From: DATILI01 sp035476635
Lineage (GTDB): Bacteria; Pseudomonadota; Gammaproteobacteria; Burkholderiales; Burkholderiaceae_C
Reading direction: 5' to 3'
NCBI GenBank assembly: GCA_035476635.1
Contig: DATILI010000281.1
Location: 1-7,155, forward strand
Length of the DNA: 7,155 bases
Position numbers and translations under genes: made by a program. Positions within the stretch are counted from its first letter, which is position 1, and the number at the start of each line of letters is the position of its first letter. The notes beneath the pieces were generated by a model. That model had not been told where the DNA came from. It made no database searches and worked only from the letters and a program-made list of their open reading frames with translations. Below are positions 1 to 5,791 of this stretch, piece by piece.

Positions 1-148
1 GCACCGGGAACAGGAAGAAGTACACCAGGGCTTCCACCTGTTCCCATACCGTGCGGTTGAGTGCGGTGTAGCGGCAGACCAGGTAGCCGCAAAGAATCAG
101 GGAAAAATCGGGAAAGAGCAGTTGCGCGAAATTCACCGGCCCGAGCAT
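1..148 (-). CDS. AEC-family transporter (auxin efflux carrier type), N-terminal part only
   Basis: Reading the minus strand from the ATG at 148 gives 49 codons beginning MLGPVNFAQLLFPDFSL and running off the window at base 1. The sequence closely resembles the N-terminus of AEC permeases of Comamonadaceae, inner-membrane carriers that in other bacteria move small organic acids such as malate or malonate. This fragment has the hydrophobic segment LILCGYLVC, followed by VEALVYFFLFPV, the beginning of a second membrane region. AEC proteins usually run to about 300 residues, so most of the gene lies outside the window. A purine-rich AAGGGG (minus strand, 164-159) sits 10 bases before the ATG and supports this start. 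The GTG five codons or so later (codon 5) is the other possibility, but it has no ribosome binding site. The gene is divergent from the solute-binding protein gene at 251. The family call is from pattern recognition, and the substrate cannot be told. Confidence 0.72.
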   Translation of the reverse strand, partial: MLGPVNFAQLLFPDFSLILCGYLVCRYTALNRTVWEQVEALVYFFLFPV

Positions 149-165
149 ACCCGGGTAACCCCTTA

Positions 166-178
166 TGTGGATTCCACA
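166..178. repeat. Inverted repeat TGTGG-ATT-CCACA, candidate operator or leader hairpin
   Basis: Five-base perfect arms (166-170 and 174-178) surround a 3-base centre. The element lies in the divergent region, just upstream of the AEC ribosome binding site (164-159). It could be a small operator half-site pair for a regulator of one or both genes. It could also be a hairpin in the AEC leader RNA that would crowd the ribosome binding site. It is short enough to be chance. Confidence 0.35.
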
Positions 179-233
179 GATGATCGCGGCTGCTTCTGCT
201 TATACGATGCGGAGGTTCTGCCCTATCGCTTTC

Positions 234-242
234 AAGAAGGAG
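234..242 (+). promoter_or_regulatory. Strong ribosome binding site of the Bug receptor gene
   Basis: AAGAAGGAG ends 8 bases before the ATG at 251. It decides the start: the open frame extends upstream to an ATG at 122, but that stretch overlaps the divergent AEC gene and lacks a signal peptide, whereas the ATG at 251 is followed directly by a clear secretion signal. Confidence 0.8.
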
Positions 243-250
243 TCTCATCG

Positions 251-1219
251 ATGAAACGTCAATGGTTTGCCCTATCCGCCGCTGCACTGGCGCTGGCCGC
301 CGGTCCCGTGCTCGCGCAGGGTTACCCCAACAGGCCGATCAAGCTGCAGGTGCCGTTCGCCCCTGGCGGCACCACCGACATCATCGCGCGCGTCATCGCC
401 GAGCCGCTGGGCAAGGCCCTCGGCCAGCCGGTGGTGGTGGAGAACAAGGCGGGCGGCGGCGGGGTGATCGGCGCGATGGAGACGGCGCGCTCCGCACCCG
501 ATGGCTATTCATTGGGCATTGCCACGGTGTCGACGACGGCGGCGGTGCCCGCGATCAACCCCAAGACGCCCTACAACCCAGTGACGGACTTCACGGCCAT
601 CATCAACGTTGCGGCGACGCCCAACGTGCTGGCCGTGCACCCCAGTTTCCCTGCCAAGGACTACAAGGCATTCGTCGCCGAGGTCAAGAAAAACCCCGGC
701 AAGTACTCGCACGGCTCATCCGGCACCGGGACGATCCTTCATCTTCAGATGGAGCTGTACAAGAGCCTGAGCGCAACCTTCATCACCCATATTCCGTACC
801 GGGGCTCCGGCCCCGCGTTGAACGATGCTGTAGCCGGGCAAGTCCCCATGCTTTTCGACAACTTGCCATCGGCGCTGCCCTTTATCAAGGACAGCCGCCT
901 GATTCCTATCGTGGTGGCTGCACCGCAGCGCCTGGCGGTGCTTCCCAATGTGCCCACGTTCAAGGAAGTCGGCCTGGAGCCGGTGAACCGCATGGCCTAC
1001 TACGGCATCCTGGGGCCGAAGAACCTGCCCAAGGACGTGGTCGACAAGATCCATGCGGCCACGAAGAAGGTGCTGGAAGACCCGGCGGTGCGCAAGCGCA
1101 TCGAGGACACGGGCTCGATCATCATCGGCAACACGCCGCAGCAGTTCACCGAGCAGATCAAGGCCGAGTACGAGGTCTACAAGAAAGTCGTGGCCGATCG
1201 CCAGCTCAAACTCGATTGA
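251..1219 (+). CDS. Bug-family tripartite tricarboxylate transporter substrate-binding protein (TctC-like)
   Basis: This gene encodes a 322-residue periplasmic binding protein of the Bug/TctC family, the usual length for the family. Residues 1-22 are a Sec signal peptide: KR near the start, an Ala/Leu-rich core, and a cleavage site after VLA at residue 22. The mature protein opens with YPNRPIKLQVPFAPGG, where PFAPGGTTD (35-43) is the family signature in the ligand cleft. It is followed by VVVENKAGGGG (61-71) and THIPYRGSGPALND (179-192). Such receptors capture carboxylates or related small acids and, in some cases, deliver them to TctA/TctB permeases. No permease genes are in view, so this is an orphan receptor, a class greatly expanded in Burkholderiales. 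The ligand cannot be predicted. The TGA stop (1217-1219) overlaps the TTG start of xerD, so both are probably on one transcript. The AEC gene is divergent. The family call is firm. Confidence 0.93.
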   Translation: MKRQWFALSAAALALAAGPVLAQGYPNRPIKLQVPFAPGGTTDIIARVIAEPLGKALGQPVVVENKAGGGGVIGAMETARSAPDGYSLGIATVSTTAAVPAINPKTPYNPVTDFTAIINVAATPNVLAVHPSFPAKDYKAFVAEVKKNPGKYSHGSSGTGTILHLQMELYKSLSATFITHIPYRGSGPALNDAVAGQVPMLFDNLPSALPFIKDSRLIPIVVAAPQRLAVLPNVPTFKEVGLEPVNRMAYYGILGPKNLPKDVVDKIHAATKKVLEDPAVRKRIEDTGSIIIGNTPQQFTEQIKAEYEVYKKVVADRQLKLD

Positions 1220-2100
1220 GCGACACGGCCATTGACGCCTTCATCGATGCCCTGTGGCTCGAGGAAGGCCTGTCGAAGAACACGCTGGCGGCCTACCGGC
1301 GCGACCTCTCGCTGTACGCGGGATGGCTCGCCGGGCAGGGCCGCGCTATCGACACCACGGCGGAAGCCGACCTGAACGGCTACTTTGCCGCGCGCCACGA
1401 CCAGAGCAAGGCCACCACCGCCAACCGGCGGCTTACGGTGTTCAAGCGCTATTTCCGCTGGGCGCTGCGCGAACGGCTGATCACGGCCGACCCCACCCTG
1501 CGCCTGCAATCGGCCAGGCAGCCCCTGCGCGTGCCCAAGACGCTCACCGAAGCGCAGGTGGAGGCCTTGCTCGGCGCGCCGGATGTGGACACGCCGCTGG
1601 GCCTGCGGGACCGCACGATGCTGGAACTGATCTACGCGAGCGGCCTGCGCGTGAGCGAACTGGTCACCCTCAAGACCTTCAACGTCAGCATGAGCGAAGG
1701 CGTGCTGCGGGTGCTGGGCAAGGGCAGCAAGGAGCGGCTGGTGCCATTCGGGGAGGTCGCGCGTGACTGGATCGTGCGCTACCTGGCCAATGCGCGCCCG
1801 CTCATCCTGCAGGGCCAGCAGACCGACGACCTGTTCGTCACGTCGCGCGGCCAGGGCATGACGCGCGCGATGTTCTGGGTGATCGTGAAAAAGCAGGCGC
1901 GCGCCGCAGGCATCACGGCACCCCTGTCACCGCACACGCTGCGCCACGCGTTCGCGACGCACCTGCTCAATCACGGCGCGGACCTGCGCGCGGTGCAGAT
2001 GCTGCTGGGCCATGCGGACATTTCCACCACCACCATCTACACCCACGTGGCGCGCGAGCGGCTGAAGCAGTTGCATGCGGCGCATCACCCGCGTGGCTGA
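1216..2100 (+). CDS. xerD: Site-specific tyrosine recombinase XerD
   Basis: The 294-residue product is a tyrosine recombinase that, with XerC, resolves chromosome dimers at dif under FtsK control (family knowledge). The N-terminal SAM-like DNA-binding domain spans about residues 1-100, with LSKNTLAAYRRDL at 19-31. The catalytic domain follows. All six catalytic residues are visible: R145 (ASGLRVSEL), K169 (GKGSKERLVP), H240 and R243 (SPHTLRHAFATHL), H266 (LLGHADIST) and the nucleophile Y275 (TIYTHV). These sit 3-4 residues before the E. coli XerD positions, and E. coli XerD has 298 residues. The start is TTG at 1216, overlapping the TGA of the upstream receptor gene. No in-frame ATG or GTG lies near, and the reading MSDTAIDAFIDALWLEEGLS matches the family N-terminus. 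The frame remains open far upstream inside the receptor gene, but that part is meaningless shadow. XerD rather than XerC is judged from overall resemblance. An integron or phage integrase is unlikely. Confidence 0.93.
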   Translation: MSDTAIDAFIDALWLEEGLSKNTLAAYRRDLSLYAGWLAGQGRAIDTTAEADLNGYFAARHDQSKATTANRRLTVFKRYFRWALRERLITADPTLRLQSARQPLRVPKTLTEAQVEALLGAPDVDTPLGLRDRTMLELIYASGLRVSELVTLKTFNVSMSEGVLRVLGKGSKERLVPFGEVARDWIVRYLANARPLILQGQQTDDLFVTSRGQGMTRAMFWVIVKKQARAAGITAPLSPHTLRHAFATHLLNHGADLRAVQMLLGHADISTTTIYTHVARERLKQLHAAHHPRG

Positions 2101-2119
2101 AGCCTTCTGCCGCGCAGCC

Positions 2120-2142
2120 TCCTGGCCGAGCAAGGCCGAGGA
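2120..2142 (+). terminator. Possible stem-loop after xerD
   Basis: Between xerD and the DUF455 gene, TCCTGGCC (2120-2127) can pair with GGCC (2134-2137) plus AGGA (2139-2142). This gives eight pairs, one bulged G and a 6-base loop. No T-run follows, so it is not a classic intrinsic terminator. It could be a weak terminator, an RNA end-protecting hairpin, or chance in GC-rich DNA. Confidence 0.25.
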
Positions 2143-2163
2143 AAGATCGCATAGCATGCCGGG

Positions 2164-2949
2164 ATGGATACCCTTCGCAGCCGCGCACTAGACCTGCTGG
2201 CCATTGTCGACCCGGATGAGAAGGCGCGTTCGACACGCGCCGTGAACCTGGAGCTTGCTGTCGGTGCGGGCCACGACATTCCGTCGCGCGGCGTGATTCC
2301 CGGCCGGCCAGCGAAGCCCATGCTGGTGCCACACACCGAGTTGGTCAAGCGGTCGGTCCATACGAAGGACGGTCGTGCCGCCCTGATTCACTCTCTTGCA
2401 CATATTGAACTGAACGCGATCGACCTCGCCTTGGAGATTTGCTGGCGGTTCAAGGGCATGCCGGACTTGTTTTACATCCAGTGGATGGGCGTGGCCCGCG
2501 AGGAGGCGCTGCACTTCGAGTTGCTTCGAGACCATCTGGCCACATTGGATTGCTGCTATGGCGACTTGCCAGCGCACAACGCGCTGTGGGACATGGCTGA
2601 GCGAACGAAGCACGACATTCTCGCGCGCATTGCTCTCGTTCCACGTACAGCCGAGGCTCGCGGTCTCGATGCGTCGCCGCCGATCAAGGCGAAGCTGGTC
2701 AAGGCGGGTGATCACAAGGGTGCCGACATTCTCGATGTGATCCTGCGCGACGAGATCGGTCATGTCGCGATCGGGAATCGCTGGTACAACTGGCTGTGCG
2801 AACAGCGGGGCCTCGATCCGGTGGCAACCTATGCCGAACTGGCGCAGAAGTACGGCGCCCCGCGCTTGCGCGGCCCGTTTAACATCGAGGCGAGGCGCGC
2901 CGCAGGGTTTAGCCCGCAGGAACTGGCGTTGCTGTCGCAATCCGGGTAA
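2164..2949 (+). CDS. DUF455 ferritin-like protein
   Basis: The 261-residue product belongs to the DUF455 family, a ferritin-like four-helix group of unknown biochemical role that is common in proteobacteria. Family signatures are present in order: IPSRGVIPGRPAKP (39-52), LIHSLAHIELNAIDLALE (74-91), GVAREEALHFELL (109-121), LVPRTAEARGLDASPP (158-173) and LRDEIGHVAIGNRWYNWLC (194-212). The pattern of E82, E114 with H117, E164, and E197 with H200 resembles the carboxylate and histidine ligands of a di-iron or other two-metal centre. That is an inference from the ferritin-like fold. No signal peptide or membrane segment is seen, so it is probably cytoplasmic. The start is fixed: an in-frame TAG lies at 2152-2154, four codons before the ATG. 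No Shine-Dalgarno sequence precedes this ATG. The ATG at 2156 is out of frame. It follows xerD by 63 bases and converges with the DUF1501 gene. Substrate and metal are unknown. Confidence 0.9.
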   Translation: MDTLRSRALDLLAIVDPDEKARSTRAVNLELAVGAGHDIPSRGVIPGRPAKPMLVPHTELVKRSVHTKDGRAALIHSLAHIELNAIDLALEICWRFKGMPDLFYIQWMGVAREEALHFELLRDHLATLDCCYGDLPAHNALWDMAERTKHDILARIALVPRTAEARGLDASPPIKAKLVKAGDHKGADILDVILRDEIGHVAIGNRWYNWLCEQRGLDPVATYAELAQKYGAPRLRGPFNIEARRAAGFSPQELALLSQSG

Positions 2950-2950
2950 T

Positions 2951-3022
2951 CCGATTCAGAACGCGCGCCAATCGGTGTGCAGCGTCCCACATTGCGCGAT
3001 CCCCCCGACGGGAGGCGTTCTG
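2951..3022. terminator. Convergent intergenic region with nested inverted repeats, possible two-way terminator
   Basis: The plus-strand DUF455 gene and minus-strand DUF1501 gene end facing each other, with bases 2950-3027 between them. Three pairings are visible: CCGATT (2951-2956) with AATCGG (2970-2975); CAGAACGC (2957-2964) with GCGTTCTG (3015-3022), an 8-base perfect match across 50 bases; and, on the minus strand, CCTCCC with GGGGGG around a GTC loop (3015-3001, one G-U pair). None is followed by a T-run, so factor-independent termination is uncertain. Position and pairing make it the likely transcript-end region for both units. Confidence 0.35.
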
Positions 3023-3027
3023 GTCGT

Positions 3028-4179
3028 CTACGCGCGCAGCAGTCGCGGCACCGGCTGCTTGCCCCGAGCCGCATCCGGGAACAGCGTCCGTGTTGCACGC
3101 TCTGGGTCCAACTTGAAAGTCTCGGCGCAGGTTGAGGCAATCAGCGCATCCAGTGCGAGCGTGGGCTTGAGGTCACGGCCCTCGAACAGGTTGCCCGTCG
3201 CGAGGCCCGGCCAGTCGGCAATGACCCGTCCGCCCTGCACGGCTCCCCCGATCACCATCGCAGCCGCCGCTGTGCCGTGGTCCGTCCCGCCGGTGCCATT
3301 GGCCGCGGCGGTGCGCCCGAATTCCGTCGCGACCAGGACCACCGTCTGCGCCCAGGCGGCACCCATGCCTTCGCGCAGCGCGCCGATCAGGCCGTCTAGC
3401 CCACGTAGCTGCGTGGCAAGGCGCGCGTTTTGTCCGCTGTGCGTGTCCCAGCCGCTTGTTTCGATCATCGCGACGCGCGGCCCGTCCGCACGCGCCAGGA
3501 AGCTTGCAGCGGTGCGTCCGAGCGTGGCCGCATCCTGGCGCTTTGCTCCGCCCCCCATCCTTTCGCCCGCCATGCCACGTGCGTCGAGCGCCGAGGCCCA
3601 CAGGGCATGCAGTTGCCGGTCGGGCGCGTAGAGCTGCTCCACCCGCATGAGCAAGTCTTCGTTGGCCTCGGGCAATGTGGACGGTGCATAGGTCGTGACC
3701 TCGACCGCACCTTGCAGGGCCAAGGGCACTGCGGGCGAGAACGCGATCGCATCCTTGCCACCGCGAGGCAACAGGCCGAGCAAACGGTTCATCCAGCCGT
3801 CCTTCAACTGGTACGGGGCCTTGCCGCCGGTTTCCAGCACATTTTGGCCGTCGAAGTGCGAGCGATCGCGGTACGGGGATGCGACCGCGTGAAGGAAACT
3901 GGCTTCCCCGGCCCCGTAAAGCTCGCGCAGCTTCGGCAGTGCGGGGTGCAATGCGAAGGTGCCGTCCAGCTTCAGGGCCGCAGCCGGATCGATCGCGAGT
4001 GTGCCACGCAGGCTTGCGTAGGCCGGCTCCGCGTACGGGATCACGGTGTTCAAGCCGTCGGCCGCACCGCGCTGGATGATGAATATGAAGCGCCGTTCGC
4101 CAGCAGCCTGCGCGAAGATCATCTGCGGTGCGGCCAGCAGCGTGGCGGCGCCGAGAAAACCGCGTCGGTCCAAGCTCAT
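3028..4179 (-). CDS. DUF1501 family protein with Tat signal
   Basis: The 383-residue product is a DUF1501 protein, a family related in fold to the alkaline phosphatase/sulfatase group and of unknown function. It begins MSLDRRGFLGAATLLAA, a twin-arginine export signal (RRGFL at 5-9) with an Ala-rich core and a probable cleavage site near FAQA (22-25), so the folded protein should be sent to the periplasm. Family motifs follow in order: IIQRGAADGLNTVIPY (34-49), YRDRSHFDGQNVLE (103-116), IETSGWDTHSGQ (239-250), VATEFGRTAAANGTGGTDHG (283-302) and GGRVIADWPGL (316-326). The His/Asp residues in GWDTH and TDHG are candidates for metal or catalytic roles, by analogy only. The ATG at 4179 is chosen because of the AGGAGG 5 bases upstream and the immediate signal peptide; the open frame continues upstream only as shadow. 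It is the second gene of an operon with the DUF1800 gene, two bases apart. Confidence 0.93.
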   Translation of the reverse strand: MSLDRRGFLGAATLLAAPQMIFAQAAGERRFIFIIQRGAADGLNTVIPYAEPAYASLRGTLAIDPAAALKLDGTFALHPALPKLRELYGAGEASFLHAVASPYRDRSHFDGQNVLETGGKAPYQLKDGWMNRLLGLLPRGGKDAIAFSPAVPLALQGAVEVTTYAPSTLPEANEDLLMRVEQLYAPDRQLHALWASALDARGMAGERMGGGAKRQDAATLGRTAASFLARADGPRVAMIETSGWDTHSGQNARLATQLRGLDGLIGALREGMGAAWAQTVVLVATEFGRTAAANGTGGTDHGTAAAAMVIGGAVQGGRVIADWPGLATGNLFEGRDLKPTLALDALIASTCAETFKLDPERATRTLFPDAARGKQPVPRLLRA

Positions 4180-4181
4180 GC

Positions 4182-5516
4182 CTACCTCCTCAAAAATTCT
4201 GGGGAAACCAGTAGCAGCGCGAGCGCCGTGCCGCGACTCTCCGCGCGGGCAATGGCGCCTGCCGTGGCTTCGCTCAATGCGCCGGGCAACACGTTCGGCG
4301 CAAGAGTTCGGGCATCCACTCCATCGCCCGCTTCCTGCGCGAGCCGCTGAGCGACCTCCACGCGCCGCATCAGCGCATCGGGCGCGGCCCAGGTCGCGGT
4401 GATGTCGTTGTAGCCCGCAGGCGAGCCGGGCCGCCACACTGGCTGACCCAGCCGGGTCATCAGATTCGCTGCCTGAACCGGCGCCATCTCGCGACGTCCG
4501 ATTGCGCGCAGGCTGGAGATCGACCAGTCCCAGGGTGACTTGAACTTCACCGTGGCGGGCTGCCACGGTTCGGGCGACGCGATCAATTCGCGGTAGACGC
4601 TCGTCAGGTCACCGCCCGTACGCCCGAAGGTGTCGGCCAGGCGCTGGACCAGTGCCTGTGGCGGATCGTCCGCCACGAAGTGACGGGCGAGCTTGCGCGC
4701 GATGTGGAGTGCGGTGGCTGGTGCTGCAACCAGGTCGTGAATCACGGCACGCGCCTGCCCTTCGCCGCCGTCGGAATACGCCTTGCCGAGGATGGTGCGT
4801 GTGCCGGGTTCATGCAGCGCAGGCACAAAGCGGAAGGTGGCGCTGCCTGCGCCATCGCCGGGCAGCGTCCAGCCCGTGAGCGCCCGTGCAAACTCCGTCA
4901 CGTCCTCCTGTGTGTAGCCGCTGCGCACGCCAAGCGTGTGCAGCTCCAGGATCTCACGCGCAAGGTTTTCGTTGAGGCCCCGGCCGCGCGAGCCCATCGC
5001 GCTGGTCGGACCGGTCGATTGAGCCTGGTCCAGATACAGCAGCATTGCCGGGTGCCGCACAACTGCCAGCAGCAGGTCCTCGAATCGTCCGAGGACGTTC
5101 GGGCGGATTGCATCCGCTTCGAAGCTGCCCGCCAGGCCCACGATCAGCAGCTTGTCGACGGATACCGCGAAGTGGTTGGACCAGAAATGCACCAGCCGCT
5201 CGACGAAGGGCGTTGACGTCTGCAAGGCGCTCGTCGTTCGCGCGCCTACGGCCGCCTGGTACTCCCTGCTGCTTTCCCGCAGGTAGGCCTCGCGGACGCC
5301 GCTGCGCTGGCCTTCGGGCGCCTGCCGCACCGAGCGCTGCATGCTGTTCCACGCATCCACCAGTGCCGGTGTACGGGGCTGCGCCTTCCACGCCGCTGGA
5401 AGCGGCTCATAGGCATCCAATTGCGAAAGCAGCCAGCGCTGCGGGTCGGACGGTGGCGCGTCCACAGGCCGTGCCCCGAGGCCGAAACGATTCAGGGCAA
5501 TGGCTGAGGCACTCAT
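4182..5516 (-). CDS. DUF1800 family protein
   Basis: The 444-residue product is a DUF1800 protein of unknown function, usually encoded next to DUF1501. It starts MSASAIALNRFGLGARP, the normal family N-terminus. Typical motifs follow in order: VERLVHFWSNHFAVS (105-119), RHPAMLLYLDQAQS (154-167), GLNENLAREILELHTLGV (180-197) and YTQEDVTEFARALTGW (201-216). The C-terminus ends VSPEFLRR. The His and Trp residues in HFWSNHF and the acidic and His residues in ENLAREILELH are the invariant-looking positions. I see no signal peptide or membrane segment. The start at 5516 is well fixed: an in-frame TGA lies 17 codons upstream and no ATG, GTG or TTG falls between them. No clear Shine-Dalgarno sequence precedes the ATG. 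The stop at 4184-4182 lies 2 bases from the next start. It is the first gene of the operon and is divergent from the carbonic anhydrase gene. Confidence 0.92.
   Translation of the reverse strand: MSASAIALNRFGLGARPVDAPPSDPQRWLLSQLDAYEPLPAAWKAQPRTPALVDAWNSMQRSVRQAPEGQRSGVREAYLRESSREYQAAVGARTTSALQTSTPFVERLVHFWSNHFAVSVDKLLIVGLAGSFEADAIRPNVLGRFEDLLLAVVRHPAMLLYLDQAQSTGPTSAMGSRGRGLNENLAREILELHTLGVRSGYTQEDVTEFARALTGWTLPGDGAGSATFRFVPALHEPGTRTILGKAYSDGGEGQARAVIHDLVAAPATALHIARKLARHFVADDPPQALVQRLADTFGRTGGDLTSVYRELIASPEPWQPATVKFKSPWDWSISSLRAIGRREMAPVQAANLMTRLGQPVWRPGSPAGYNDITATWAAPDALMRRVEVAQRLAQEAGDGVDARTLAPNVLPGALSEATAGAIARAESRGTALALLLVSPEFLRR
4185..4190 (-). promoter_or_regulatory. Ribosome binding site of DUF1501 gene, embedded in the end of the DUF1800 gene
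   Basis: On the minus strand the DUF1800 gene ends TTG AGG AGG TAG. The two Arg codons AGG AGG are a consensus Shine-Dalgarno sequence lying 5 bases before the DUF1501 ATG. Ribosomes ending the first gene stop exactly where initiation of the second takes place, which suggests tight translational coupling. Confidence 0.85.
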
Positions 5517-5655
5517 GCAAGCATTGTGTAGCGTGCGGTGGGCACGGAGCGTTTCTGGATTGTGTCAGGCGGGTAAATTTGGGGCGCAGTTCCTAGCGAC
5601 GGCTCTGGCAGGGCGCCCAGGCTGCTGCCCAGACGTAATGGGTCCTAATTTCGGC

Positions 5656-5710
5656 GCTATCAAAAGTGAAGCGGCCTCGTTCCCAAGCGCAGGGCCTGGG
5701 CGACTTTTTC
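5656..5710. repeat. Possible decayed copy of a Comamonadaceae interspersed repeat
   Basis: The stretch begins GCTATCAAAA, continues through an AAGCGC and a GGCC core, and ends with a T-run (5705-5709). This order resembles, from memory, a short intergenic repeat frequent in Acidovorax, Polaromonas and Variovorax genomes. The match is imperfect and no second copy is in the window, so this is a tentative call. Confidence 0.2.
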
Positions 5711-5764
5711 CCCGGGGTCGGTGGTGCGGAAGACCTGCAGCGCCCGTTGGGGAAGCGCCATACC

Positions 5765-5770
5765 TACAAT
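5765..5770 (+). promoter_or_regulatory. Candidate -10 hexamer of the carbonic anhydrase/hslO operon
   Basis: TACAAT matches five of six consensus bases and lies 27 bases before the ATG at 5798, implying a leader of about 20 bases. No good -35 hexamer is found 16-18 bases upstream, so an activator or an alternative sigma factor may be needed. Confidence 0.45.
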
Positions 5771-5774
5771 TCTA

Positions 5775-5791
5775 GTTTTTCACCCAAAAAC
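5775..5791 (+). repeat. A/T-rich inverted repeat in the carbonic anhydrase leader
   Basis: GTTTTT (5775-5780) and AAAAAC (5786-5791) are perfect complements around the loop CACCC. The repeat ends 6 bases before the ATG, where a Shine-Dalgarno sequence would be expected and none is seen. In RNA it would be a weak hairpin over the initiation region. It could also be just an A/T-rich leader that keeps the start open. Confidence 0.35.

Larger units (their letters stand above)
149..250. promoter_or_regulatory. Divergent intergenic control region between AEC transporter and Bug receptor genes
   Basis: These 102 bases separate two divergent genes and must hold both leaders. A TATA-like stretch lies at 199-208. 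On the minus strand it reads TATAAG (204-199), a fair -10 hexamer for the AEC gene that would give a leader of about 44 bases. On the plus strand the same place reads TATACGAT and could serve the receptor gene. I see no convincing -35 hexamer for either direction, so exact promoters are not assigned. A perfect 8-base palindrome, ACCCGGGT, occupies 149-156 next to the AEC start codon. Confidence 0.4.

Noticed and set aside
262..1215. Very long open frame in the second plus frame running through the receptor gene and into xerD (262-2100), looking like a 612-residue fusion.
   Set aside because: The first 318 codons are Arg/Gly/Ala-rich shadow of the signal-peptide-bearing receptor gene. The recognisable recombinase begins only at the TTG at 1216.
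1216..2100. Tyrosine recombinase as a sign of a mobile element or integron.
   Set aside because: Length, catalytic spacing and N-terminal domain match housekeeping XerD. No attachment-site repeats, cargo genes or phage genes are adjacent.
2188..2940. 250-codon open frame antisense to the DUF455 gene.
   Set aside because: It is a GC-driven shadow with no family features, while the plus strand has clear ferritin-like motifs.
3430..4350. 306-codon plus-strand frame opposite DUF1501/DUF1800.
   Set aside because: It crosses the junction of two well-recognised minus-strand genes, has no plausible domain, and has no ribosome binding site that I can see.
5500..5775. Small plus-strand frame of 91 codons upstream of the carbonic anhydrase gene.
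   Set aside because: It begins inside the divergent DUF1800 gene, has no ribosome binding site, no recognisable family, and spans the likely promoter region.
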